A DNA stretch of 17,105 nt from CAZWLD01 sp964634685 (GCA_964634685.1 CAZWLD010000042.1:1-17105); one strand, 5' to 3'. Shown: positions 6,545-14,264, counted from the first letter of the stretch. Program-made: numbers and translations. The notes: generated from the sequence alone by a model not told the origin.

Positions 6545-7003
6545 ATGATAAAAGTCTTATTTGTATGCCACGGCAATATTTGTCGAAGCCCGATGGCAGA
6601 ATTTATTATGAAGGATATGGCCAAAAAGAGAAATCTAGATTGTATCATTGAATCATGTGCGACCTCCTATGAGGAAATTGGCAATGATATTCATTATGGT
6701 ACAAAAAGAATTCTTGAACAATATCACATTCCTTATACAAAAAGAAGAGCTCGAAGAATTACAAATGATGATTATCAAAAATTTGATTTGATTATTTGTA
6801 TGGATCAAAATAATATGTACAATTTAAAAAGGATTAATAGCGATACCTCAAAGGTTCATCTTTTATTAGAATATGCTGGCCTAAATCGTGATGCTTTAGA
6901 TCCGTGGTATACGGGAGACTTTCAAGCTACCTATGATGATATTGTTTTAGGAATCAAGGGATTAATTGATTTTTTAGAAGGGAATGATCGTAATGCAAGC
7001 TGA
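6545..7003 (+). CDS. low-molecular-weight protein tyrosine phosphatase
   Basis: A 152-residue cytoplasmic phosphatase of standard length for the family. The P-loop CHGNICRS (8-15) supplies nucleophile Cys8 and Arg14, and DPWYTGDF (119-126) supplies general acid Asp119. Bacterial relatives dephosphorylate tyrosine (some act on arginine) on kinases and enzymes, often those linked to capsule or stress. No kinase or capsule gene is nearby, so the partner is unknown. It is the first gene of an operon with a TerB-like protein, a hydrolase and a metal transporter. Its end overlaps the next gene by 11 nt from the preferred start. The ribosome site GAGAGGA is 11 nt from ATG, slightly long. All catalytic residues are present. 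Confidence 0.94.
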   Translation: MIKVLFVCHGNICRSPMAEFIMKDMAKKRNLDCIIESCATSYEEIGNDIHYGTKRILEQYHIPYTKRRARRITNDDYQKFDLIICMDQNNMYNLKRINSDTSKVHLLLEYAGLNRDALDPWYTGDFQATYDDIVLGIKGLIDFLEGNDRNAS

Positions 7004-7580
7004 GTTTACGAAAGCGAGTCGTCTTTATTTATTGTGTCAAAATAAAATTAGTGATTTATATAAGCTTCAAATCGGAAAAAAGGATTTAAAAAAGGATGAG
7101 CTTTTAAAGCAATTTGATTATCTATTACAAATAATGCTTATGTATATTGCCCTAATTGATTCTCATATATCACCGATTGAATTACGGTTTATTGATCTAA
7201 TTACCGTTGATGGTGATTGCCTAAAGGAATTAAATAAACTCAAGGGAACAAGCTATACCTGGGATAATTTATGCGATTCCTTTGTTGATAAGGATTCATT
7301 CAATAAATTTGTCGATGAAACGGCATATTTATTTGACGTAAAAATTAATCAGCTTATTATGTTCTTGGCATCAGCTGATGCGTTTACTGATGAATATGAA
7401 ATCAATTATTTATATGATAAGATTAAAGAGATATTATTGATTTTTATTAATTTTGATGGCAATGTTAATCACATTGAAGAGAAGTTTATTGATTATGTCT
7501 TAGAGAAATTAATGATGGAAAAATACCGAGAATTAAAAAGCGTTTTTGAGGTTATTAGTAAAAATGAAAGGTTGAGATAG
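6993..7580 (+). CDS. TerB-like acidic helical protein of unknown function
   Basis: I cannot assign a named function. The 195-residue protein is predicted to be all helical and acidic, with no signal peptide or clear membrane segment. Two segments match each other: ALIDSHISPIELRFIDLI (53-70) and NFDGNVNHIEEKFIDYV (153-169). They share a D-S/G-x-I/V-x-x-x-E-x-x-FID pattern. A third, weaker match, ASADAFTDEYEINYLYDKI, lies at 126-144. That spacing of acidic motifs after a helix is typical of TerB-type (tellurite resistance/DjlA-like) domains, which bind metal or act in membrane stress assemblies. I suggest this fold at moderate confidence. ATG 6984 is in frame but sits on the ribosome site AGAAGGGA, so ATG 6993 is preferred. 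It overlaps the phosphatase gene and is probably coupled to it. Confidence 0.7.
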   Translation: MQAEFTKASRLYLLCQNKISDLYKLQIGKKDLKKDELLKQFDYLLQIMLMYIALIDSHISPIELRFIDLITVDGDCLKELNKLKGTSYTWDNLCDSFVDKDSFNKFVDETAYLFDVKINQLIMFLASADAFTDEYEINYLYDKIKEILLIFINFDGNVNHIEEKFIDYVLEKLMMEKYRELKSVFEVISKNERLR

Positions 7581-7584
7581 TTAT

Positions 7585-8505
7585 ATGGAATTTTTATTCA
7601 TTTTTTTAGCAATATTAGCGCTTGTCCTCTTTTTTTATGTGATGATAAAAAATATTGCGAGGGGTGCTTTTAAAAGCTTCACCCAAAGAAGAACAACCGA
7701 ATATGCCTATAAGGAAGCTCCGGAAGGAAATCCTTGGCATGAATATATTCCCATCATGGACATGAATATGGAATGGTTTAAGACTGTTTTATCCGATGTA
7801 TATATTGATTCCTTTGATGGCTTTAAGCTTCATGGCTATTATGCTAAGGCTGATAGTCAAAAGACGATGATTTACTTTCATGGATATAGCTCAAATGGTT
7901 TAAAGGAAGGCTCAACATTCGCTAAAATTTATTATGAAATGGGATATAATGTTTTAGTTGTTGAGCAAAGGGGCCATGATTTGAGTGAAGGTGATTATAT
8001 AACATTTGGTGTACTAGAGGCTCGAGATGTTTCTTCATGGGTTTCGTATGTGAATAATATATCTAGTGGAGAGATTGTTATTCACGGCACAAGTATGGGG
8101 GCCGCTACGGTTTTAGGTGCCTTGAAATATAATTTACCTAATGTTTCCTTAATTGTTGCGGATAGTGGCTTTGGTTGTGCCTATGATGCCTTATTCGAGG
8201 GCTTTAGCTTTAATAAGCCTTTAAGGAAAATGCTTATGCATTTTATCTATCGTGATTATTTAAAATATGCCAAGGCGGATTTGAAGGCTGATTCTCCACG
8301 TGAGCTTGTTGGTAAATCAAGTATTCCTATTTTATTTGTTGTTGGTAGTGATGATACACAAACTCCTCCGGTTTTATCGAAAGAATTAAGTGATTTATGT
8401 GTAAGTAAGCATGAGCTATTGATAATTGATGGAGCTATTCACGCCTCGTCAATTTATACAAATCAAGATAAATATATCGAGGCAATAAAACATTTTTTAG
8501 GCTAA
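7585..8505 (+). CDS. membrane-anchored alpha/beta hydrolase (serine aminopeptidase S33-like)
   Basis: A 306-residue hydrolase with an N-terminal membrane helix (about 2-22). YFHGYSSN (97-104) forms the oxyanion side, HGTSMGA (167-173) gives nucleophile Ser170, GSDDTQTPP (254-262) gives the acid, and GAIHASS (283-289) gives His286. This order and the EQRGHDLSEGD segment (127-137) match the large Bacillota group related to YqkD/BAAT-like hydrolases, whose substrates are mostly unknown. Lys/Arg residues after the helix (22-36) would favour retention of the catalytic domain in the cytoplasm, but topology is uncertain. It starts 4 nt after the TerB-like gene and is part of the phosphatase operon. 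It is not a close copy of the hydrolase at 4019. Confidence 0.9.
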   Translation: MEFLFIFLAILALVLFFYVMIKNIARGAFKSFTQRRTTEYAYKEAPEGNPWHEYIPIMDMNMEWFKTVLSDVYIDSFDGFKLHGYYAKADSQKTMIYFHGYSSNGLKEGSTFAKIYYEMGYNVLVVEQRGHDLSEGDYITFGVLEARDVSSWVSYVNNISSGEIVIHGTSMGAATVLGALKYNLPNVSLIVADSGFGCAYDALFEGFSFNKPLRKMLMHFIYRDYLKYAKADLKADSPRELVGKSSIPILFVVGSDDTQTPPVLSKELSDLCVSKHELLIIDGAIHASSIYTNQDKYIEAIKHFLG

Positions 8506-8554
8506 AAAACAGTTTTTATTGGAGTCAATTCATAAATTAAAGCTAGAGGTGTAT

Positions 8555-9310
8555 GTGGTGATAATTTTTGGATTGACCTTTATTTTTTTAATGACTTCCT
8601 TAGGAAGCGCCTTTATTTTTTTTGTTAAATCCAATTTAGATGAGAGAATTAATAAAATATTTTTAGGTATGTCTTCGGGTATTATGCTAAGCGCTTCGAT
8701 TTGGAGTTTATTAGTTCCGGCGATTAATTATGCTCGGGATTTAAATATTCTGCCCTTTATCCCGACGGGAATCGGCTTTTTGGCAGGAGCCTTGTTTATA
8801 TATTTGCTTGACAAATTATGTCTCTCTTGTCTTAATGATGAGGATACCGTAAAAAAAAGAAGTCAAAAGCTCTTTTTAGCGGTTACTCTTCATAATATTC
8901 CGGAGGGCTTTGCGGTTGGCCTAACTTTTGGTTTGGCTATATCATGCAATGATATTTCTTCGATGCTTGGAGCTTTGTTTTTTGCGATTGGAATTGGTGT
9001 TCAAAATATACCCGAGGGCTTAGCTATTTCCCTTCCTTTATATGAACAAACCAAATCAAAGAAAAAAGCCTTTCTTTTGGGTGTAGGAAGTGGGATAGTA
9101 GAGCCAATTTTCGGAATAATTGGTTTATTATTAGCTCAATATATAATTTATTTTATGCCGTATGCGTTAGCCTTTGCGGCTGGAACAATGATTTATGTTG
9201 TTTTAGAAGAATTAATACCAGAATCAAACAATGGTGCCTTTAAGAAATATGGAACCTGGAGTGCGATTCTTGGGTTTGTCATTATGATGATCTTAGATTT
9301 AGCCTTTTAA
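8555..9310 (+). CDS. ZIP-family metal transporter, GufA type
   Basis: A polytopic transporter of about 251 residues with roughly eight membrane helices, which should import divalent metals such as zinc or iron. HNIPEGFAVG (113-122, helix 4) and QNIPEGLAIS (150-159, helix 5) form the binuclear metal site. The second motif begins QN instead of HN, which is usual for the GufA branch, as is the downstream VEPIFG (182-187). A Cys and acidic cytoplasmic loop (KLCLSCLNDED) precedes helix 4 and could sense metal (inference). The frame is open back to a TTG at 8519 with no suitable ribosome site. AGAGG at 8545-8549 points to GTG 8555 or 8558, which also gives the normal short N-terminus. It ends the operon and its stop lies in the terminator stem. 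Confidence 0.88.
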   Translation: MVIIFGLTFIFLMTSLGSAFIFFVKSNLDERINKIFLGMSSGIMLSASIWSLLVPAINYARDLNILPFIPTGIGFLAGALFIYLLDKLCLSCLNDEDTVKKRSQKLFLAVTLHNIPEGFAVGLTFGLAISCNDISSMLGALFFAIGIGVQNIPEGLAISLPLYEQTKSKKKAFLLGVGSGIVEPIFGIIGLLLAQYIIYFMPYALAFAAGTMIYVVLEELIPESNNGAFKKYGTWSAILGFVIMMILDLAF

Positions 9311-9337
9311 CATATGGAATTGCCATATGTTTTTTTT
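9309..9337 (+). terminator. intrinsic terminator of the phosphatase-ZIP operon
   Basis: AACATATGG (9309-9317) pairs perfectly with CCATATGTT (9323-9331) around an AATTG loop, followed by T to 9337. It starts within the TAA stop of the transporter gene. Confidence 0.92.
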
Positions 9338-9406
9338 CATAAATTTATTTTTTTAACATATTTTTAAATTGAGATAAAAAATATCTTTCCTATTTTATTT
9401 ATTTTA

Positions 9407-9415
9407 TGGTAAAAT
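9407..9415 (+). promoter_or_regulatory. possible extended -10 for the tRNA-Ser gene
   Basis: TGGTAAAAT (TGn followed by a -10-like TAAAAT at 9410-9415) lies 30 nt before the tRNA. The -35 position (9387-9392, TTCCTA) matches weakly. No better promoter is visible between the terminator and the tRNA. Confidence 0.4.
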
Positions 9416-9444
9416 AATTTAGGAACTATTATAGTTTTAGATGT

Positions 9445-9534
9445 GAAGGAATACTCAAGAGGCTGAAGAGACTGGCTTCGAACACCAGTAGGCTCCAAAA
9501 GGGCGCGAGGGTTCAAATCCCTCTTCCTTCGCCA
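9445..9534 (+). tRNA. tRNA-Ser(CGA)
   Basis: Acceptor arms GAAGGAA (9445-9451) and TTCCTTC (9524-9530) pair fully, followed by discriminator G (as expected for serine) and encoded CCA. The D arm is CTC/GAG. The loop TTCGAAC carries anticodon CGA, which reads TCG codons. The long class II variable arm pairs GCTC (9492-9495) with GGGC (9501-9504). The T arm GAGGG/CCCTC closes around TTCAAAT. The anticodon stem has a C-A mismatch at the loop-closing pair (31-39), and position 32 is T. Confidence 0.93.
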
Positions 9535-9557
9535 TATTTTTGATGAGGGTGAAAAGG

Positions 9558-11084
9558 ATGCTTAAAAGTTTAATTGCAAAATTAAAGGAAGCAACCCTAT
9601 CTGTTGTTCCTGTGGCTGTTTTTGTTTTGATTTTATATTTTACACCTTTGTTAAGTTTAACAAATAAAGAGCTGGGAGTATTTATATTTTCAGCTGTTTT
9701 TTTAATTATTGGTATGGCATTATTTAGCTTAGGTGCAGATATATCAATGGGACCAATGGGGGAACAAATAGGATCTTCTTTGATGAAATCACAAAAATAT
9801 AAAAAGGTATTGTTGATTGCTTTTTTAATGGGATTCTTGATTACCATCGCTGAACCTGATTTGACAGTATTAGCAAATCAGGTTAGTGAGGTTATTAATA
9901 ATTATGTTTTAATTTTTACAGTTGGTATTGGCGTTGGCGTTTTTTTAGCGATTGCCATGGCGAAAATTATTCATAAAAGAGATTTAGTTACGCGCATAAT
10001 TTTCTTTTATTTTTTGATGTTTTCTTTCATTTGTCTTCTCCTAGCGAGTGGAAATGACAAGCTCGTTGCGCTAGCCTTAGATTCAGGTGGAGTTACAACC
10101 GGACCAATTACAGTGCCGTTTATTATGGCCTTAGGATTAGGTGCTGCGCAGACAATTGGTGGAAGGGAAGCTAAAGAGAATTCTTTTGGACTTATTGCCT
10201 TATGTTCAATTGGACCGATTATTGTTCTTGCTTTATTAGGCGTTTTTATGGATAATAATATTACTTATGAAGTTTCTAATTTCATGATTCCAGAAAATTT
10301 ATTGTCCTATATAGCTAATGTTTTCCTTCATTCCTTTAAGGATGTAATAATTGCTTTAGGATTAATTGCGATTTTCTTTTTGATTATCAATCATTTTTTT
10401 ATTCATTTGCCGTTAAAGGGATTGATACGTTTAGGCTTTGGTTTGTTATATACGTTATTAGGTTTGGTGATTTTCTTATCTGCCGCAACCGTTGGCTTTA
10501 TGCCAATTGGATATAATATCGGCTATATGATTGCCGAGGCAAGCCCATTTTGGATTTGTATAGTCGGATTCATCATTGGATTGCTTGTCGTTTTGGCAGA
10601 GCCGGCGGTCCATGTATTAACGAAAAATGTTGAAGCTATCACAATGGGTTCAATTTCTAAACGTGAGATGCTCATTGCTTTATCCTTAGGTGTTGGTCTT
10701 TCAATTTTGTTATCAATGATAAGAATTGTTTTCCACTTTTCTATTTTGTATTATATAGTTCCAGGTTATATCATTTCATTAGGATTGTCGTTCTTTGTGC
10801 CAAAGATGTATACTGCAATTGCTTTTGACTCCGGAGGAGTTGCGTCGGGCCCCTTGACCTCAAGCTTTATTCTTCCGTTGTCGATTGGCGCTTGTATGAT
10901 GCTTCATGGTAGTGATATGATTTTAAAAAATGCTTTTGGTGTTGTTAGTATGGTCGCAATGACACCACTTATCACAATTCAAATGCTTGGCTTCAAATCA
11001 AGAATTAAGGAAATGCTTTTGAAGAAGAAGCGAACTAAATTGATTATTGATGCCGATGACGACCAAATCATTTATTTTAGGTGA
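9558..11084 (+). CDS. DUF1538 family membrane protein, probable transporter
   Basis: A 508-residue membrane protein with about 12-14 helices built as two repeats of the DUF1538 domain. The duplication is plain: IAEPDLTVLA (97-106) matches LAEPAVHVLT (346-355), and LDSGGVTTGPIT (174-185) matches FDSGGVASGPLT (423-434). Such inverted or tandem halves with conserved Gly/Asp/Ser stretches inside the membrane suggest a carrier, but no substrate is established for the family as far as I know. The C-terminal tail is Lys-rich then acidic (489-501). In-frame TTG 9540, ATG 9543 and GTG 9549 lie on or before the GAGGG ribosome site (9545-9549), so ATG 9558 is preferred. The gene begins 23 nt after the tRNA CCA with no visible promoter of its own. 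Two PII-like genes follow at once. Confidence 0.9.
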   Translation: MLKSLIAKLKEATLSVVPVAVFVLILYFTPLLSLTNKELGVFIFSAVFLIIGMALFSLGADISMGPMGEQIGSSLMKSQKYKKVLLIAFLMGFLITIAEPDLTVLANQVSEVINNYVLIFTVGIGVGVFLAIAMAKIIHKRDLVTRIIFFYFLMFSFICLLLASGNDKLVALALDSGGVTTGPITVPFIMALGLGAAQTIGGREAKENSFGLIALCSIGPIIVLALLGVFMDNNITYEVSNFMIPENLLSYIANVFLHSFKDVIIALGLIAIFFLIINHFFIHLPLKGLIRLGFGLLYTLLGLVIFLSAATVGFMPIGYNIGYMIAEASPFWICIVGFIIGLLVVLAEPAVHVLTKNVEAITMGSISKREMLIALSLGVGLSILLSMIRIVFHFSILYYIVPGYIISLGLSFFVPKMYTAIAFDSGGVASGPLTSSFILPLSIGACMMLHGSDMILKNAFGVVSMVAMTPLITIQMLGFKSRIKEMLLKKKRTKLIIDADDDQIIYFR

Positions 11085-11089
11085 TGAGA

Positions 11090-11452
11090 ATGGAAAGAAA
11101 AAATGGACTTTTGGCACCGGTTAAATTGAAGGTATTATTTACAATTGTTGATCGAAAAAAATGTAGCTTTTATTTAGATATTTTGGAGGGCTTTGAGGTT
11201 AATTATCAGATTGTATTATATGGAAGAGGAACGGCTTCAAGTGACCTTATTCAGCTTTTGGGATTATCTAATGATGATAAAGCGGTTATTATGAGCTTTG
11301 TGAAGGAAAACTATATTAATACAATTTTAAGCCTTTATGAGGATAAGTATTTTAAATTGAAAAATGGCAAGGGAATAGCCTTTACGGTTCCTTTATCTTC
11401 AATGGTTGGAAAAATGGCTTTTTCTTATTTGACCAATATGGGAGGGAAATAA
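11090..11452 (+). CDS. PII-like regulator, divergent paralogue
   Basis: A 120-residue protein with the size and order of a PII (GlnB-like) ferredoxin-fold trimer subunit. Segments that support this are VLFTIVDRKK (15-24, first strand), LYGRGTASSD (43-52, entry to the T-loop) and GIAFTVPLSSMVG (95-107, equivalent to the final strand motif GKIFVxPVE). RGTA and the GIxFTxP motif are also found in the next protein, so the two are paralogues, though distant. The canonical PII nucleotide-binding loops are only partly recognisable. ATG 11090 is chosen because AGGTGA (11079-11084) lies 5 nt upstream. GTG 11081 and ATG 11084 overlap that site. It probably senses a small molecule and gates the DUF1538 protein, by analogy with PII-AmtB (inference). 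Confidence 0.75.
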   Translation: MERKNGLLAPVKLKVLFTIVDRKKCSFYLDILEGFEVNYQIVLYGRGTASSDLIQLLGLSNDDKAVIMSFVKENYINTILSLYEDKYFKLKNGKGIAFTVPLSSMVGKMAFSYLTNMGGK

Positions 11453-11758
11453 ATGGATAATCAATTAGAATTAATTATCTGCATTATCAATAGTGGATTC
11501 TCGGATTTAGTTATGGAAATTGCGAAGGAATGTGGGGCTCGAGGAGGAACGGTGTTAAATGCCCGTGGAACGGCCCGCGAGGGAGTTATCGCTGATTTAC
11601 AAATTCATCCCGAAAAGGAAATGGTAATGATTATTGTATCTGTTGATATTAAGGATGAAATAATCCATCAACTTTATTTAAAGGCGGGATTAAATACGCC
11701 TGGTCAAGGAATTGTCTTTACGCTTCCGATTGATGAAGCGGTTGGAATCAGCCTATAA
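11453..11758 (+). CDS. PII family signal protein
   Basis: A 101-residue PII-family protein that begins directly after the stop of its paralogue, with a GGGAGGG ribosome site. GARGGTVLNARGTA (28-41) leads into a T-loop-like region, and GIVFTLPIDEAVGI (86-99) matches the PII C-terminal strand GKIFVxPVExxxxI. PII proteins form trimers that read ATP/ADP and 2-oxoglutarate, or other nucleotides in divergent members, and bind a membrane transporter or enzyme. The sequence lacks the usual T-loop Tyr51 region, so uridylylation is unlikely. It is shorter than the 112 residues of GlnB. No nitrogen-metabolism gene is nearby. The only candidate partner is the DUF1538 protein. Confidence 0.85.
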   Translation: MDNQLELIICIINSGFSDLVMEIAKECGARGGTVLNARGTAREGVIADLQIHPEKEMVMIIVSVDIKDEIIHQLYLKAGLNTPGQGIVFTLPIDEAVGISL

Positions 11759-11769
11759 TGTGTTTTTAT

Positions 11770-11807
11770 AAGAGAAAGTCTTTTTTAAGATATTTCTCTT
11801 TTTTTTG
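11770..11807 (+). terminator. terminator after the DUF1538-PII operon
   Basis: AAGAGAAA (11770-11777) pairs with TTTCTCTT (11793-11800). An inner TCTT/AAGA stem is separated from it by a G-T pair and a bulged A. A T-run continues to 11806. Confidence 0.8.
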
Positions 11808-11855
11808 GAAAATGTTTTCGGAGTATTTTCTCTTATATATAAGATGGTTATATGA

Positions 11856-11861
11856 TATAAT
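11856..11861 (+). promoter_or_regulatory. -10 box for the ABC exporter gene
   Basis: A perfect TATAAT is placed 23 nt before the ATG, with GGAGG (11873-11877) between them. The -35 position (11833-11838, TTATAT) is weak. Confidence 0.5.
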
Positions 11862-11884
11862 TGTAAAGGATTGGAGGTTTTTAT

Positions 11885-13615
11885 ATGTTTAAAAGATTTT
11901 GTTCATACTATAAGCCTCATTTAAAATTGTTTTTTTTGGATATGCTTTGTGCATTAGTTGTGGCCTGTTGTAATTTAGTGTATCCAGTTATAGCAAAAAA
12001 AATAATGAATGAGGTTCCCAATATAGAGTTAGAATTACTTTTAATTTTAGGAGGAGCTTTGCTATTTATTTTCATTGTTAAAGCAATGCTAAATTATGTT
12101 ATTCAATACTGGGGCCATATTGTTGGTGTTCGTATTCAAGGAGATATGCGAGCTGAATTATTTGCTCATCTCGAAAAGTTGCCCTATAGCTATTTTGATG
12201 AGAATAAAACCGGAACGATTATGTCGCGTATCATAAATGACTTGATGGATATTTCGGAGCTTGCCCACCATGGACCTGAGGATATCTTTTTGTCACTTAT
12301 TACTTTAGTTGGAGCTTGTGTTTTGATGTGTATTACGGTTGATCCGTTATTAACGTTGATTGTCTTTTTGACAGTCCCAATTATTGTTGTATATGCGGTT
12401 TTAACAAGAAAAGGAATGATGAAGGCCTTTGCCAAAATGCGAGAAGAAACCGGAAAGATTAATGCTAGCGTTGAAAGTAGCATTTCGGGCGTTCGGGTTT
12501 CGAAGGCGTATAATGCGACTGAGCATGAATTAGCAAAATTCCAAATTGCAAATGAGGATTTCAAAAAGGCCCGCGGGAAAGCCTATAAAAATATGGGATA
12601 TTTCTTTTCGGGAATGAATTTTTTTACTGATCTTTTATATTTATTAGCTTTAGTAATTGGCGGATTATTTTGCTTATATGGAAGAATTGATTCGGCCAGC
12701 TATGTAGCCTACATTTTGTACATAACGACAATAATTACTCCGATTCGAACATTGGTTAATATTTTTGAACAGGTTCAAAGTGGAATGACTGGCTTCCAAA
12801 GATTTATTGAGGTTATGGATGTAAAGGAAGAGATTGAAAAGGACAACCCGGTTATTTTGAAGGAGATAAATGATAATATTAGCTTTAATAATGTTAGCTT
12901 CACATATAAACAAACTGATGATGAAATTGAAACAAATTATGTATTAAAGGATCTATCATTAGTAATTGAAAAAGGAAAAACAGTGGCATTAGTTGGTCCA
13001 TCGGGTGGAGGAAAAACAACGATTTGTAATTTGATTCCACGTTTCTATGAAATTACTTCAGGTTCAATTACTATCGATGGTGTTGATATTCGTGATATGT
13101 CCTTCCAATCCTTACGAAGTCATATTGGTATTGTTGCACAGGATGTATTCCTCTTTGCAGGAACAATTATGGACAACATCCGTTATGGAAATTTCAATGC
13201 GACTGATGAAGAAATAATTGAGGCAGCGAAAAAAGCTAACATTCATGAATTTGCGATGTCACTAGAGGATGGTTATAATACCTATGTTGGTGAACGAGGA
13301 GTTAAATTATCCGGCGGTCAAAAGCAAAGAATAAGCATTGCTCGGGCTTTTTTAAAGAATCCTGATGTCTTGATTTTAGATGAAGCTACTAGTGCCTTAG
13401 ATAATGTTACGGAAATGCAAATTCAAAGCTCCTTAGAGCAATTAAGTAAAGGAAGAACGACAATTGTTGTGGCTCATCGTTTATCAACAGTAAAAAATGC
13501 TAATACTATTGTTGTTATTACAAATGAAGGTATTGAGGAAATGGGAAGCCATGAGGAGTTAATTGCCAAGAACGGCATTTATGCCAATCTTTATCAGTAT
13601 CAGTTTAAGCAATAG
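11885..13615 (+). CDS. ABC exporter half-transporter (fused permease and ATPase)
   Basis: A 576-residue type IV (MsbA/LmrA-like) half-transporter that should work as a dimer to expel lipids, peptides or drugs. Residues 1-310 hold six membrane helices with the typical EKLPYSYFDENKTGTIMSR coupling region. The ATPase has Walker A GPSGGGKTT (371-379), signature LSGGQKQR (475-482), Walker B VLILDE with Asp499 and Glu500, D-loop SALD and H-loop His531. All catalytic residues are present. An acidic insertion (TDDEIETN) lies between the A-loop aromatic region and the strand VLKDLSL, slightly longer than usual. The substrate cannot be inferred. The partner gene at 13624, 8 nt downstream, encodes a small membrane protein. 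It has its own promoter region after a terminator. Confidence 0.95.
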   Translation: MFKRFCSYYKPHLKLFFLDMLCALVVACCNLVYPVIAKKIMNEVPNIELELLLILGGALLFIFIVKAMLNYVIQYWGHIVGVRIQGDMRAELFAHLEKLPYSYFDENKTGTIMSRIINDLMDISELAHHGPEDIFLSLITLVGACVLMCITVDPLLTLIVFLTVPIIVVYAVLTRKGMMKAFAKMREETGKINASVESSISGVRVSKAYNATEHELAKFQIANEDFKKARGKAYKNMGYFFSGMNFFTDLLYLLALVIGGLFCLYGRIDSASYVAYILYITTIITPIRTLVNIFEQVQSGMTGFQRFIEVMDVKEEIEKDNPVILKEINDNISFNNVSFTYKQTDDEIETNYVLKDLSLVIEKGKTVALVGPSGGGKTTICNLIPRFYEITSGSITIDGVDIRDMSFQSLRSHIGIVAQDVFLFAGTIMDNIRYGNFNATDEEIIEAAKKANIHEFAMSLEDGYNTYVGERGVKLSGGQKQRISIARAFLKNPDVLILDEATSALDNVTEMQIQSSLEQLSKGRTTIVVAHRLSTVKNANTIVVITNEGIEEMGSHEELIAKNGIYANLYQYQFKQ

Positions 13616-13623
13616 GTGATTAA

Positions 13624-14106
13624 ATGAGAAAGAAAAAGAAGAATTTGATTTATACTTATATAATTTTATTGATTTGTAGCCTTATTCCCTTTATTTCCTT
13701 AGGTCTACCGATGCTTAAATATTCCTATAAATTTTATTCTCTTCGCGTTTCTGGATATAATGCACTAACATTATTATGGGATGATCCGCTTTGTGGGTTT
13801 GGCTCGATTTTTTATCTTTTCCTTTTAATTGTATCCTTTATTAGTATTGTTATTTCAATAATGATAATCCTAAATTATTTTCATAGGGTTAATATTACTA
13901 AAGATATGAAAAAAATCACTTTTTTAGTGTCTTTGTTGGAAAGCATTTTTGGAGTATTATCCTTCATCTTTTATTTGGCTTTTGTGTTAAATGAGGATAA
14001 AGCTGATGGCGGTCATTCTTTGGCATATTTTAGTTACATTAATCTTAGCTTTTCGATTTTGGTTTCTATTTTAGTTAGGATTTCTTATAAATTTGAGGTA
14101 AAATAG
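13624..14106 (+). CDS. four-helix membrane protein of unknown function
   Basis: I do not recognise this 160-residue protein. It has a basic start (MRKKKKN, positive-inside, so the N-terminus should be cytoplasmic) and four predicted membrane helices at about 9-30, 58-84, 98-122 and 133-154. A short extracellular loop between helices 1 and 2 contains GYNALTLLWDDPLCGFGS. No catalytic motif is visible. The ribosome site AGGTGA spans the stop of the ABC exporter gene, so the two genes are translated from one message. It may be an accessory subunit of the exporter, although small membrane proteins beside exporters are often unrelated. The real gene status is supported by the ribosome site, the codon use and the terminator just behind it. 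Confidence 0.78.
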   Translation: MRKKKKNLIYTYIILLICSLIPFISLGLPMLKYSYKFYSLRVSGYNALTLLWDDPLCGFGSIFYLFLLIVSFISIVISIMIILNYFHRVNITKDMKKITFLVSLLESIFGVLSFIFYLAFVLNEDKADGGHSLAYFSYINLSFSILVSILVRISYKFEVK

Positions 14107-14143
14107 GCATAATTGTTGAGTTTTCAACAAATTGCCTTTTTTT
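14105..14143 (+). terminator. terminator after the ABC exporter operon
   Basis: AGGCATAATTGTTGA (14105-14119) pairs with TCAACAAATTGCCT (14123-14136), with one bulge and one mismatch, followed by a T-run to 14143. The stem begins in the TAG stop of the upstream gene. Confidence 0.9.
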
Positions 14144-14188
14144 GATGTGATATGCTAAAAAAAATATAACAAAAAAGTAATATTTATA

Positions 14189-14217
14189 TTGCGAAAACTT
14201 TTTCTTTAATCTATAAT
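14189..14217 (+). promoter_or_regulatory. promoter of the DUF1508 membrane protein gene
   Basis: TTGCGA (14189-14194), 17 nt, then TATAAT (14212-14217): a near-consensus sigma-A promoter. The leader would be about 40 nt with AGAGGTG (14251-14257) as ribosome site. Confidence 0.75.
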
Positions 14218-14264
14218 ATTTATAAGAAATATATAAATATGCGTAGGATAAGAGGTGTATAGTG

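Noticed and set aside
9455..9847. Minus-strand open frame over the tRNA-Ser gene
   Set aside because: It runs through a complete tRNA and the start of the DUF1538 gene, with no ribosome site.
12190..12913. Minus-strand open frames within the ABC exporter gene
   Set aside because: They lie wholly inside a well-supported coding gene and show no recognisable domain or ribosome site.
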